Of a stretch of DNA of 64,000 nt, positions 35,294 to 48,326 are shown one piece after another (the stretch's first letter is position 1; every line of letters starts with the position of its first letter). Position numbers and translations under genes: made by a program. The stretch comes from Beroe forskalii (taxonomy: Eukaryota; Ctenophora; Nuda; Beroida; Beroidae). Under the pieces are notes generated by a model. It saw only the letters and a program-made list of their open reading frames with translations, made no database searches and was not told where the DNA came from. Location of the stretch: NCBI GenBank assembly GCA_011033025.1, contig WFMF01000001.1:2037755-2101754 (forward strand). Direction: 5' to 3'.

Positions 35294-38200
35294 GAAGACA
35301 CGCATGGATCACTGTTTTCAGAGGTAAAAATATGGTTTTTTGGATTTTTACAGGAAAACAAAGGAAAACTGGCGAATATTATTGGTTCAGTGGTATCAGG
35401 CGCATAATTTATGACCAGAAACACTTCTATTTAACCACCCATGAGACATCTACGCCCGATAAGGGGCGAAAAAAGGCAGTTCTTAAGCCAAAAAAAGCGA
35501 TTTTAACCCCCCATAACAGACAGAAAATGGCTGATTTCGGGATTCTGAAGTATGGTATGTCTTTCTTAGGTCCTCCATGGATGGCGTGCAAATTTTCAGC
35601 TCAATCGGCCAAAGCTTTTCGATTTCGGATCTTGGGTGCCTCAGAAATGAATACACGCCTGGATCACTGTTTTCAGAGGTAAAATAGGGTTTTTTGGATT
35701 TTACAGGAAAACAAAGGAAAACTGGCGAATATTATTGCCTCAGTGGTTTCACGCGCATAATTTATGACCAGAAACACTTCTATTTGACCACCCATGAGAC
35801 ATCTACGCCCAATAAGGGGCGAAAAAAGGCAGTTTTTAAGCCGAAAAACGCGATTTTAACCCCCCATAAAAGACAGAAAATGGCTGATTTCGGGATTCTG
35901 CAGTATGGTATGTCTTTCTTACTTTCTTAGGTCCTCCATGGATGGCGTGCAAATTTTCAGCTCAATCGGCCAAAGCCTTTTCGATTTCGGATCTTGGGTG
36001 CCTCAGAAATGAAGACACGCCTGGATCACTGTTTTGAGAGGTGAAAATAGAGTTTTTTGGATTTTACAGGAAAACAAATGAAGGACACCCCCGGATCACC
36101 TTTTTAGAGGTAAAATACGGTTTTTTTAGATTTTACAGGAAAACAAAGGAAAACTGGTGAATATCATTGGTTCAGTGGTTTCAGGCGCATAACTTATGAC
36201 CAGATACACCTCTATTTCACCTCCCTCGAGACCTCTATATCGAATAAGGGTCGAAAAAAGGCAGTTTTCAGGCCGAAAAACGTGACTTTTCACCCCCATA
36301 AAAGACGAAAAATGGGTGATTTCGGAATTCTGAGGCCTGTTATGTCTTTCGTAGGTGTTCCATGAATGGCGTGCAAAGTTTCAGCTCTATCAGTCAAAAG
36401 ACACATTTTTGGATTTTGGGTGCCTCAGAAATGAAGGACACCCCCGGATCACCTTTTAGAGGTAAAATACGGTTTTTAGATTTTACAGGAAAACAAAGGA
36501 AAACTGGTGAATATCATTGGTTCAGTGGTTTCAGGCGCATAACTTATGACCAGATACACCTCTATTTCACCTCCCTCGAGACCTCTATATCGAATAAGGG
36601 TCGAAAAAGGCAGTTTTCAGGCCGAAAAACGTGACTTTTCACCCCCATAAAAGACGAAAAATGGGTGATTTCGGAATTCTGAGGCCTGTTATGTCTTTCG
36701 TAGGTGTTCCATGAATGGCGTGCAAAGTTTCAGCTCTATCAGTCAAAAGACACATTTTTTGGATTTTGGGTGCCTCAGAAATGAAGGACACCCCCGGATC
36801 ACCTTTTTAGAGGTAAAATACGGTTTTTTAGATTTTACAGGAAAACAAAGGAAAACTGGTGAATATCATTGGTTCAGTGGTTTCAGGCGCATAACTTATG
36901 ACCAGATACACCTCTATTTCACCTCCCTCGAGACCTCTATATCGAATAAGGGTCGAAAAAAGGCAGTTTTCAGGCCGAAAAACGTGACTTTTCACCCCCA
37001 TAAAAGACGAAAAATGGGTGATTTCGGAATTCTGAGGCCTGTTATGTCTTTTGTAGGTGTTCCATGAATGGCGTGCAAAGTTTCAGCTCTATCAGTCAAA
37101 AGACACATTTTTTGGATTTTGGGTGCCTCAGATCACCTTTTTAGAGGTAAAATACGGTTTTTTAGATTTTACAGGAAAACAAAGGAAAACTGGTGAATAT
37201 CATTGGTTCAGTGGTTTCAGGCGCATAACTTATGACCAGATACACCTCTATTTCACCTCCCTCGAGACCTCTATATCGAATAAGGGTCGAAAAAGGCAGT
37301 TTTCAGGCCGAAAACGTGACTTTTCACCCCCATAAAAGACGAAAAATGGGTGATTTCGGAATTCTGAGGCCTGTTATGTCTTTCGTAGGTGTTCCATGAA
37401 TGGCGTGCAAAGTTTCAGCTCTATCAGTCAAAAGACACATTTTTTGGATTTTGGGTGCCTCAGAAATGAAGGACACCCCCGGATCACCTTTTTAGAGGTA
37501 AAATACGGTTTTTTAGATTTTACAGGAAAACAAAGGAAAACTGGTGAATATCATTGGTTCAGTGGTTTCAGGCGCATAACTTATGACCAGATACACCTCT
37601 ATTTCACCTCCCTCGAGACCTCTATATCGAATAAGGGTCGAAAAAAGGCAGTTTTCAGGCCGAAAAACGTGACTTTTCACCCCCATAAAAGACGAAAAAT
37701 GGGTGATTTCGGAATTCTGAGGCCTGTTATGTCTTTCGTAGGTGTTCCATGAATGGCGTGCAAAGTTTCAGCTCTATCAGTCAAAAGACACATTTTTGGA
37801 TTTTGGGTGCCTCAGAAATGAAGGACACCCCCGGATCACCTTTTTAGAGGTAAAATACGGTTTTTAGATTTTACAGGAAAACAAAGGAAAACTGGTGAAT
37901 ATCATTGGTTCAGTGGTTTCAGGCGCATAACTTATGACCAGATACACCTCTATTTCACCTCCCTCGAGACCTCTATATCGAATAAGGGTCGAAAAAAGGC
38001 AGTTTTCAGGCCGAAAAACGTGACTTTTCACCCCCATAAAAGACGAAAAATGGGTGATTTCGGAATTCTGAGGCCTGTTATGTCTTTCGTAGGTGTTCCA
38101 TGAATGGCGTGCAAAGTTTCAGCTCTATCAGTCAAAAGACACATTTTTTGGATTTTGGGTGCCTCAGAAATGTAAAAGGAAAACTGTAAAAGGAAAACTG

Positions 38201-41200
38201 TAAAAGGAAAACTGGCGAATATTATTGGCTCAGCGGTTTCAGGCGCATAATTTATGACCAGAAACACTTCTATTTGACCACCCATGAGACATCTACGCCC
38301 AATAAGGGGCGAAAAAAGGCAGTTTGTAAGCCGAAAAAAGCGATTTTAACCCCCCATAACAGACAGAAAATGGCTGATTTCGGGATTCTGAAGTATGTTA
38401 TGTCTTTCTTAGGTCGTCCATGGTTGGCGTGCAAATTTTGAGCTCAATCGGCCAAAGCTTTTCGATTTCGGATCTTGGGTGCCTCAGAAATGAACACACG
38501 CCTGGATCACTGTTTTCAGAGGTAAAATAGGGTTTTTTGGATTTTACAGGAAAACAAAGGAAAACTGGCAAATATTATTGGTTCAGTGGTTTCAGGCGCA
38601 TAATTAATGACCAGAAACACTTCTATTTGACCACCCATGAGACATATACGCCCAATAAGGGGCGAAAAAAGGCAGTTTTTAAGCCGAAAAACGCAATTTT
38701 AACCCCCAATAACAGACAGAAAATGGCTGATTTCGGGATTCCGAAGTATGGTATGTCTTTCTTAGGTCCTCCATGGATGGCGTGCAAATTTTCAGCTCAA
38801 TCCGCCAAAGCTTTTCGATTTCGGATCTTTGGTGCCTCAGAAATGAAGACACGCCTGGATCACTGTTTTGAGAGGTAAAAATAGGGTTTTTTGGATTTTA
38901 CTGGAAAACAAAGGAAAACTGGCGAATATTATTGCCTCAGTGGTTTCACGCGCATAATTTATGACCAGAAACACTTCTATTTGACCACCCATGAGACATC
39001 TACGCCCAATAAGGGGCGAAAAAGGCAGTTTTTAAGCCGAAAAACACGATTTTAACCCCCAATAACAGACAGAAAATGGCTGATTTCGGGATTCTGAAGT
39101 ATGGTATGTCTTTCTTAGGTCGTCCATAGTTGGCGTGCAAATTTTCAGCTCAATCGGCCAAAGCTTTTCGATTTCGGATCTTGGGTGCCTCAGAAATGAA
39201 TACACGCCTGGATCACTGTTTTCAGAGGTTAAAATAGAGTTTTTTGGATTTTACAGGAAAACAAAGGAAAACTGGCGAATATTATTGGCTCAGTGGTTTC
39301 AGGCGCATAATTTATGACCAGATACACTTCTATTTGACCACCCATGAGACATATAATACGCCCAATAAGGGGCGAAAAAAGGCAGTTTTTAAGCCGAAAA
39401 ACGCAATTTTAACCCCCCATAACAGACAGAAAATGGCTGATTTCGGGATTCTGAAGTATGTTATGTCTTTCTTAGGTCGTCCATGGTTGGCGTGCAAATT
39501 TTCAGCTCAATCGGCCAAAGCTTTTCGATTTCGGATCTTGGGTGCCTCAGAAATGAACACACGCCTGGATCACTGTTTTCAGAGGTAAAATAGGGTTTTT
39601 TGGATTTTACAGGAAAACAAAGGAAAACTGGCAAATATTATTGCCTCAGTGGTTTCAGGCGCATAATTAATGACCAGAAACACTTCTATTTGACCACCCA
39701 TGAGACATCTACGCCCAATAAGGGGCGAAAAAAGGCAGTTTTTAAGCCGAAAAACGCAATTTTAACCCCCCATAACAGACAGAAAATGGCTGATTTCGGG
39801 ATTCTGAAGTATGTTATGTCTTTCTTAGGTCGTCCATGGTTGGCGTGCAAATTTTCAGCTCAATCGGCCAAAGCTTTTCGATTTCGGATCTTGGGTGCCT
39901 CAGAAATGAACACACGCCTGGATCACTGTTTTCAGAGGTAAAATAGGGTTTTTTGGATTTTACAGGAAAACAAAGGAAAACTGGCAAATATTATTGGTTC
40001 AGTGGTTTCAGGCGCATAATTAATGACCAGAAACACTTCTATTTGACCACCCATGAGACATATACGCCCAATAAGGGGCGAAAAAAGGCAGTTTTTAAGC
40101 CGAAAAACGCAATTTTAACCCCCAATAACAGACAGAAAATGGCTGATTTCGGGATTCCGAAGTATGGTATGTCTTTCTTAGGTCCTCCATGGATGGCGTG
40201 CAAATTTTCAGCTCAATCCGCCAAAGCTTTTCGATTTCGGATCTTTGGTGCCTCAGAAATGAAGACACGCCTGGATCACTGTTTTGAGAGGTAAAAATAG
40301 GGTTTTTTGGATTTTACTGGAAAACAAAGGAAAACTGGCGAATATTATTGCCTCAGTGGTTTCAGGCGCATAATTTATGACCAGAAACACTTCTATTTGA
40401 CCACCCATGAGACATCTACGCCCAATAAGGGGCGAAAAAAGGCAGTTTTTAAGCCAAAAAACGCAATTTTAACCCCCCATAAAAGACAGAAAATGGCTGA
40501 TTTCGGGATTCTGAAGTATGGTATGTCTTTCTTAGGTCCTCCATGGATGGCGTGCAAATTTTCAGCTCAATCGGCCAAAGTTTTTGGATTTCGGATCTTG
40601 GGTGCCTAAGAAATGAAGACATGCCTGGATCACTGTTTTGAGGGGTTAAAATAGGGTTTTTTGGATTTGACAGGAAAACAAAGGAAAACTGGCGAATATT
40701 ATTGGCTCAGTGGTTTCAGGCGCATAATTTATGACCAGAAACACTTCTATTTGACCACCCATGAGACATCTACGCCCAATAAGGGGCGAAAAAAGGCAGT
40801 TTTTAAGCCGAAAAAAGCGATTTTAACCCCCCATAACAGACAGAAAATGGCTGATTTCGGGATTTTGAAGTATGTTATGTCTTTCTTAGGTCGTCCATGG
40901 TTGGCGTGCAAATTTTCAGCTCAATCGGCCAAAGCTTTTCGATTTTGGATCTTGGGTGCCTCAGAAATGAAGACATGCCTGGATCACTGTTTTCAGAGGT
41001 AAAAATAAGGTTTTTTTGGATTTTACAGGAAAACAAAGGAATACTGGCAAATATTATTGGTTCAGTGGTTTCAGGCGCATAATTTATGACCAGAAACACT
41101 TCTATTGGACCACCCATGAGACATCTACGCCCAATAAGGGGCGAAAAAGGCAGTTTTAAGCCAAAAACGCAATTTTAACCCCCATAAAAGACAGAAAATG

Positions 41201-43014
41201 GCTGATTTCGGGATTCTGAAGTATGGTATGTCTTTCTTAGGTCGTCCATGGATGGCGTGCAAATTTTCAGCTCAATCGGCTAAAGCTTTTCGATTTCGGA
41301 TCTTGGGTGCCTCAGAAATGAACACACGCCTGGATCACTGTTTACAGAGGTAAAATAGGGTTTTTTTGGATTTTACAGGAAAACAAAGGAAAACTGGCAA
41401 ATATTATTGGTTCAGTGGTTTCAGGCACATAATTAATGACCAGAAACACTTCTATTTGACCACCCATGAGACATATACGCCCAATAAGGGGCGAAAAAAG
41501 GCAGTTTTTAAGCCGAAAAACGCAAGTTTAACCCCCAATAACAGACAGAAAATGGCTGATTTCGGGATTCCGGAGTATGGTATGTCTTTCTTAGGTCCTC
41601 CATGGATGGCGTGCAAATTTTCAGCTCAATCGGCCAAAGCTTTTCGATTTCGGATCTTTGGTGCCTCAGAAATGAAGACACGCCTGGATCACTGTTTTGA
41701 GAGGTAAAATAGGGTTTTTTGGATTTTTACTGGAAAACAAAGGAAAACTGGCGAATATTATTGCCTCAGTGGTTTCAGGCGCATAATTTATGACCAGAAA
41801 CACTTCTATTTGACCACCCATGAGACATCTACGCCCAATAAGGGGCGAAAAAAGGCAGTTTTTAAGCCGAAAAACGCGATTTTAACCCCCAATAACAGAC
41901 AGAAAATGGCTGATTTCGGGATTCTGAAGTATGGTATGTCTTTCTTAGGTCGTCCATAGTTGGCGTGCAAATTTTCAGCTCAATCGGCCAAAGCTTTTCG
42001 ATTTTGGATCTTGGGTGCCTCAGAAATGAATACACGCCTGGATCACTGTTTTCAGAGGTTAAAATATAGTTTTTTGGATTTTACAGGAAAACAAAGGAAT
42101 ACTGGCAAATATTATTGGTTCAGTGGTTTCAGGCGCATAATTTATGACCAGAAACACTTCTATTTGACCACCCATGAGACATCTACGCCCAATAAGGGGC
42201 GAAAAAGGCAGTTTTTAAGCCAAAAAACGCAATTTTAACCCCCCATAAAAGACAGAAAATGGCTGATTTCGGGATTCTGAAGTATGGTATGTCTTTCTTA
42301 GGTCCTCCATGGATGGCGTGCAAATTTTCAGCTCAATCGGCCAAAGTTTTTGGATTTCGGATCTTGGGTGCCTAAGAAATGAAGACATGCCTGGATCACT
42401 GTTTTGAGGGGTTAAAATAGGGTTTTTTGGATTTGACAGGAAAACAAAGGAAAACTGGCGAATATTATTGGCTCAGTGGTTTCAGGCGCATAATTTATGA
42501 CCAGAAACACTTCTATTTGATCACCCATGAGACATCTACGCCCAATAAGGGGCGAAAAAGGCAGTTTTAAGCCGAAAAAGCGATTTTAACCCCCATAACA
42601 GACAGAAAATGGCTGATTTCGGGATTCTGAAGTATGGTATGTCTTTCTTAGTTCGTCCATGGATGGCATGCAAATTTTCAGCTCAATCGGCTAAAGCTTT
42701 TCGATTTCGGATCTTGGGTGCCTCAGAAATGAAGACATGCCTGGATCACTGTTTTCAGAGGTAAAAATAAGGTTTTTTGGATTTTACAGGAAAACAAAGG
42801 AAAACTGGCGAATATCATTGGTTTAGTGGTTTCAGGCGCATAATTTATGACCAGAAACACTTCTATTTGACCACCCATGAGACATCTACGCCCAATAAGG
42901 GGCGAAAAAAGGCAGTTTTTAAGCCGAAAAAAGCGATTTTAACCCCCCATAACAGACAGAAAATGGCTGATTTCGGGATTCTGAAGTATGTTATGTCTTT
43001 CTTAGGTCGTCCAT
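35294..43014. repeat. 7.7-kb satellite of ~350-bp monomers, two families
   Basis: About 22 tandem monomers in one orientation. Family A (353-354 bp, about 16 monomers) occupies 35294-36080 and 38171-43014; family B (about 349 bp, six monomers) occupies about 36081-38170 in between. Both share the anchor GGATTTTACAGGAAAACAAA and TGGCGTGCAAA, and diverge elsewhere (GACATCTACGCCCAATAAGG in A, CCTCTATATCGAATAAGG in B). Most monomers keep an open frame of up to 113-118 codons (..TGKQRKTGEYYWFSGFRRI..), but the period is not a multiple of three, indels abound, and no domain is recognisable, so I do not call genes. Monomers at 38537, 39953 and 41366 are almost identical, showing a four-monomer higher-order period of about 1415 bp. 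A short triplicated AAAACTGTAAAAGG marks the junction back to family A at 38171. Confidence 0.95.
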
Positions 43015-43019
43015 GAATA

Positions 43020-43520
43020 CGGAGCCTTATTTTATTTTGCGCGCCTCTTCAGAGAAGAGGCAAAATGTTGTCAGACGTTGTCTGACCCCTACGCCTTCGG
43101 CGGGCGCGCGCGCGCGTCCGCCGACAAGGACGCTGAAATAATGGTCAAACAACGTCTGACAAGCAAAATGTTTGGGACTTTTCTACGAAAAGCGCGCGCA
43201 AGCGCAAACAAACAGGGACACGTGTAACATGTGGTATAGCGCTTCCTCAGAACAGTGAAGTGCGCGGCGTTGCCTTGGCTGCCTTGCTAAACACGTATAT
43301 CCCTGTGTTGCTCGCTCGGCGCACTTCCCCGTAGTGGAGCTGAAGCGCGGCGCGTACACACACCTTTGCGGGCTTAGGAAGGCGTTGCCACATGCTATGT
43401 GCCCTTGTTTGCGCGCGCCTTTTCTTCGAACACGCGCGCTTAACTTGCGCGCGCAAAATAGGTCCTACAATGTAAGACAAGCGCGGCGCGTACACACACC
43501 TGTGCGGGCTTAGGAATACC
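43020..43520. other. GC-rich CpG-dense block next to the satellite
   Basis: Sharp rise in GC with many GCGCGC tracts, unlike either flank. It includes a 36-bp direct repeat beginning GCGCGGCGCGTACACACACC at 43345-43380 and 43481-43516, and the foldback element described separately. The minus-strand frame 43247-43495 has no motif. It could be a mobile-element remnant or a CpG island. Confidence 0.6.
43060..43172. mobile_element. MITE-like foldback element with flanking direct repeats
   Basis: Inverted repeats TGTCAGACGTTGTCTGACC (43069-43087) and GGTCAAACAACGTCTGACA (43143-43161), 18 of 19 paired. They flank a GC-rich core with its own CGCC/GGCG symmetry. Direct repeats GCAAAATGTT at 43060-43069 and 43163-43172 look like a target-site duplication of 8-10 bp, as hAT- or Mutator-type elements make. 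No transposase is present, so it would be non-autonomous. Confidence 0.55.
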
Positions 43521-44652
43521 GCGCATGACTCTAAATTCTAAAGTTAAGTTCTGTGCGCGATCAAGTCGGGTTTCTGGTTAGGCCTATTGCATCAGGGCAT
43601 GGGCAATTTAAATATTCTAGTAATAAGTAAATTTAGTACGTATACTGAATTCAAGGTAAAACGTACATTTCCCCTAACCTAAGGGGCGTCGAGCGTAATC
43701 TAAACCAGGATACTGGTTAGGGCAAGTAAAACATATTTATCAAACTATTTTAATTTCAAAGTGTAATATTTCAATATTTGATGCCAAAATTATGAAAAAC
43801 TCAAACTTGAAGAACAACGGCAAAGAATCAAAATTAAAGCAATAAAATTTGATGATCATCTTTTTTTCCAATTCCAGAAATGGGAAGAGTAATAAAACTT
43901 TAAAATTAAAGTAAATCATACTATTCATTCTAACGGTATCAATTACATGAAATTGATCAAAGAAGCTGATGAAGCTGAAAAATGAAAACACCACTTGAAC
44001 TTGAGGCAAGTGTTTTATCAGATATTCAGATTACTTGATAGATTGACTGGTGCTACGAGTCCCGCTTATATAATAAGGTCCCGCTTTCAAGGTATTGCTT
44101 GTTCTTAAGTCAAAAATTCTCAAATCCAAAATCATTAATCAAAGGTCAACAAAGGACATCTCAGTTTTCAGTGTCAAATTGATCCTTTTCGCTTTAAATT
44201 TGATTAAAAATGTTCCTGTCCGATCTTGAAGTTTAATAAATGTTCTTTCTCTAGCAATGGGCAATGAACACGGAGAAGACTACAAAGACTACATTAACTT
44301 TGAGCTCTACTATCAGTTTCTACAATCAGAGAGGACCTGTCTACTTCTACTGGCAGAAAGGACTATGGGATATCGCCCCGATTCTCAAGATGTCCGGGTG
44401 ATGAGTCGATGATTCGGGGTCTGCTGGAGCAATAAGTGGGTCGTTGTCAGCTGGGCCATTGAATCGTTCATCGGATTGAGACCTGAAGATAATGTCTTCG
44501 TTAGACTTAGCTCGGAATACTCGATTGTCAATTTAAATTCCCAGTCACATCCAATTGCTTCTCCAAGTCTATCCTCATTTGAATATATAGATGGTGAAAA
44601 CAATTCTACAATAGCAATAAGTCCAACTATTAAAGTAAAATTTAAACGATCC
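43521..44652. other. Intergenic region downstream of the homeobox gene
   Basis: AT-rich, nothing recognisable. The open frames at 43740-44009 and 44385-44690 on the minus strand have no domain; the second overlaps the last homeobox exon in another frame. Confidence 0.5.
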
Positions 44653-47600
44653 CTAATTACCTGACTGGTAAACATTGCGAGGTCGTTCACAGAACATCAT
44701 GGAAGGAAGGTAGTGGTTAAGAGTCTGGAGGCTGTCCCTGACCCTGTTCTTATCCTTTTGCCTTCTGTTCTGCCACCATCTCTTCACCTAAAAAGCCATC
44801 TGTCATGAACGACTTTTTCACTCTTCTTCATTTTTAGGAGAATTTCGATTTTATCCACAATTTGATTTGCCAATCTTGTCAATATTCAATAATTTTCAAT
44901 CCCTTATTTGAGTTGACACCACGCATGTTTCATAAATCCGGGTTCAATTCGGGTGGCTCACCTGGGTCTCAGACAGCCCGGTCTTCTTGGCAATGTCCTT
45001 CCTGTAGTCTGCTGTCAGGTAGGTCTTCTTCTTGCCGTGGTAGATGTCCTCCATAATCCCGATCTGAAAGTGAAAGATGTGAGAGATGAGATGAAATTGC
45101 AGGCGAAAAGCTAGAGAACTAGAGGTAAAAGTTAAGTCAAATGGAAATGGAGTAGAAGTAGAACTCAGAAGTGAGGAATGGGCAAAGATGGACAACGAAT
45201 CGTTTAAACTTTGTGATTTGGTTGGTTAGTTTGAAGTCACAAACTTTCAAATAGCTTGTACTAATTCAGGGCTTATGATGAATCTTAACCTGTGAAGGAG
45301 CGAACACACTTCGGGAAGTCTTCCTTTTAGTCTCGTACCCTCTCATTGCGTCACTCAAACCTGGAAGGAGAATAGAATGAGTGGAATCATCGATCATTAT
45401 CAGCAAAATATGGGTCCCGAAATATTTCAAAATTTAAAAGTTAAAGTATTTAAGTTCAGTAAATGACCCTTTCGGCCTAGTTTTGAACTTGGAATTTTTA
45501 GTACCTTACGAAGATTCGCACTCGTTGATTGAGTAAAAAGGAAACATGAAATAAGTTTCTAGACTTTCCGCACAGACACCATGTCATTGGTTTGGTAATA
45601 TTTTGTACCACTTTTCCCTTTTATCAGGCTGGAAATATAATCAAAAAGCCAGTGTTTGCTATTCTGGGGGGTGGTACCGCAGTTGCCTGGCAGGGTGAAA
45701 CGAAGATAATTTAGTAGGGCTGAATTATCACCTAGCTGAGCTGTGTTATAACATACGGGCAATTCATTTTAATGAAGAGCAATTCATTTTAATGAAGGAG
45801 CAATTCATTTATTGGAGAGGCGCCACTGGTGACAATTTGATAAAGTGTGTGCATTGTGTCTTCGCTCTGGAATCAAACTTATAAGAGATACTAAATATAT
45901 CAGATAACACCATTTCACGGTATCTTCACGGTTACAAACGGGCTGGAGTCTAGCACACGTGCGAGGCATAGACGAGTCTATGACGTCATTATCAGGGTTT
46001 AGAATAGGGCACTGCTGACGCAGCTTCAGCACTTCGTTTTCACGACATTCGGGAGTCTAGGGCTAAGTAACTAATGCAGTTTAAGCTCGCGACACATTGA
46101 CTCGGGTCGTGTTATTGAATTAGTAGCAGTGTGGGAAGGACGGCAATTCATTACCCCCCGTAATAATTGGAAGTGAGGTCTCTCCTGGTCTGAGTTAGGG
46201 CTGTACCAAGCTGTCCCATACGCGAGCACAGCACGCTAACTGAACAGTGTTATCGGAATTTTATATTTTATACAGAACAAGATGGGCGGATAACAAAAAT
46301 ATAATATAGGAACGAGAGAGGTTATATTTTGACCAGTTAAAAATATATCTTGCATCAAATAAGTTATCAATTTGTTTTATTGACACAGATGAGTTGGTAT
46401 TGAGAGGTGAAATCATTGACGCTTATATCGACAGTAAGAAATAGAATATCAGCGCTAATTTTGTGTCAAAATAAGAGCAAAGATCCGTTTTCCTGATGAT
46501 TTAAAGATATGCATTCCTAAATTCACACAGTAATCCCCATGAATATTAAGATTAAACCTAAGTGATGCATCATGCTGTTGAGAGAAAAGAAGTGAGGATA
46601 CGAATTTTAGGTTCTACTTCTATATGCCCAAGACCCATCAACTGTCATTTTGGCAAATTGCCAAATTCAACCTAATAGAAGATTTGTGGAATAGCGAAAC
46701 AATAGTCACATTTTAGGAATCTTGAACGAAAAGTGCAACGCTGTAAATTGGTTTTACGAACAGAGAATCATCTTAATCAGTGACTACATGAAAACGAAGA
46801 TGATCATTTATTGATCACCTAGTCAAGTGAGAATCTAGAATATTGTGTTCACAATCAGTGGACAGATTACATATTCGATCAAATCATGATTTGAAATAGT
46901 TAGTTTGAAGAAGTCAACTTCACTAGATCAATTATTTTGTGGAAAACAACTCTTTAGCTGATTTTAAACAGTTTTAATCTGAAGTATCACACTAGTAAGT
47001 CCTAACACCAGCAAACCTTGAAACCAGTGCACCCTGACACCAGTAAAGATTGTAATCAGTTAAGCATGACACCAGTGAACTCTGACACCAGTAAGCCCAA
47101 ACAGCTTCAGGTCAAGCTGGTAATTGATATGATTTATGCCAGTCATCCGGTTGACAAAACAACTTCATGGATTAATTTGAAATCGATGATCATTCAATTT
47201 TGATCAAATAAAAATCGATTCAGCCACCAAGTGACATTTTGGATCTAACACAATCCAACTAACACAATCCAACTCTTCAGAGAATAGAATTTGATCAAAC
47301 AAAAATCAATTCGTACGAGATTTCAACCACTGAAATGCCAAAAAGAATTCAGCGCATTTGATATTTTGATCTATTCACAGTTACTGAACATAGACACTGA
47401 ACAGTGAACGTAGACCCAGTAATTACCGTAAACTGTATCATATTGGTTGGGATCTTGAACTATGACATGACACAGTTTCCTCTTGCAACCAAGAAAGTCA
47501 TGGACTTCCGCAGATCCTATTGATCCTTCGCTCTCTGATACAAATTGGAAATGAATGGAAGGTTTGAGAACATGCCTAGAGCATGTAAAATATGATTACC

Positions 47601-48066
47601 AAATTAAAAAGGGCAATCTAAAATTAGAGGAGGAAATATTGGGAGTTAGGAACATGGAAAATCCCAGAAAATCCCAAGACCCAGGGACTGATCCGTTCTC
47701 TTGAAAATTGCCCTATCGACAACCACAAACGCTCAACTAACCTGAACTAAACTTCCTCTCCTGACCCCCAAGAATCTGCTGTCCCGGATTCATCAGTCCA
47801 CCTCCTGTCTGCAGACAAACTCCCGGTGCCATCGAATGGGGTTTTGCCCCCAAGTGAGGTTTCGCCCCCATCCCCAAGTGGGGTTTCGCCCCTAACGCCG
47901 TTGGAGGTTTTGCCGCTGCAGTATAGTAGGAGAGATTGCGAGGTTTGAAGTCTGCTACAGCGGATTGTAGGAGTTGGAGACTGGGTGAGGGGGCAGAGGT
48001 GCCTCGGTGGGACTGATGGAGGATGTGCTCTATGTCGAATGAACCCATGGTCCTAGAATGCTTCAA
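44653..48066 (-). CDS. Homeobox transcription factor with eh1-like motif
   Basis: Four exons with consistent phases: 47742-48066, 45290-45360, 44962-45063, 44653-44787; 210 residues from the first Met, or 204 from the Met at 48048. The N-terminus (MGSFDIEHILHQ) fits the eh1 Groucho-binding pattern FxIxxIL. A linker follows with GAKPHLG repeats. The homeodomain runs from about KRKTSRSVFAPSQ through IMEDIYHGKKKTYLTADY and GLSETQV to KRWWQNRRQKDKNR. Asn51 and Arg53 are present. Two features are odd: two extra residues lie between helix 1 (Tyr20) and the Tyr-Leu of helix 2, and position 49, nearly always Phe, is Trp. It ends 30 residues after the homeodomain. It is not a TALE protein (those have three extra residues and a different helix 3). 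Most likely an ANTP-like or unassigned class repressor; I cannot name the orthologue. The final Asn-stop could also be a donor (TCAG|gtaatt). Confidence 0.87.
45737..45816. repeat. 24-bp tandem repeat in homeobox intron 1
   Basis: Three copies of AGCAATTCATTTTAATGAAG with small changes. Each carries TTCATTTTAATGAA, a palindromic ATTA/TAAT-rich core of the kind homeodomains bind. Confidence 0.7.
46985..47105. repeat. Degenerate CTGACACCAGT repeat
   Basis: About seven degenerate copies of a 14-18 bp unit around TGACACCAGTGAA in the first homeobox intron. The reverse complement of the same unit is found at 61130-61290 in a PLD intron. Confidence 0.6.
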
Positions 48067-48326
48067 TCAGTGGGTTTGAGAGTGGAAACTCTTGTAGGAT
48101 ACTTTGGAAGTTTGGAGGAAAAGTGTCTCTAAGAGCTTCTTGAGGGATGTTTCCAAGATTTCTTCAAGCAGATCTAGCTATCTTTGGAGCAACAAAACTG
48201 AGATGTAATCCAGTGTTAGGAACAGTTAGAATGATATAACCCACGGAGGAAACGTCTTAAGACATTATATCTCAGCCAGTCTTAACGCGTTACGGCGTAC
48301 ATCACATGACCCAGTGGAACACTAAC

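Noticed and set aside
35332..43016. Series of 80-118 codon open frames with TGKQRKTGEYYWFSGFRRI, looking like a repeated gene family
   Set aside because: They coincide with satellite monomers whose period (349-354 bp) is not a multiple of three. Frames break at indels and monomer ends and no domain is recognised. Shared peptides follow from recent amplification.
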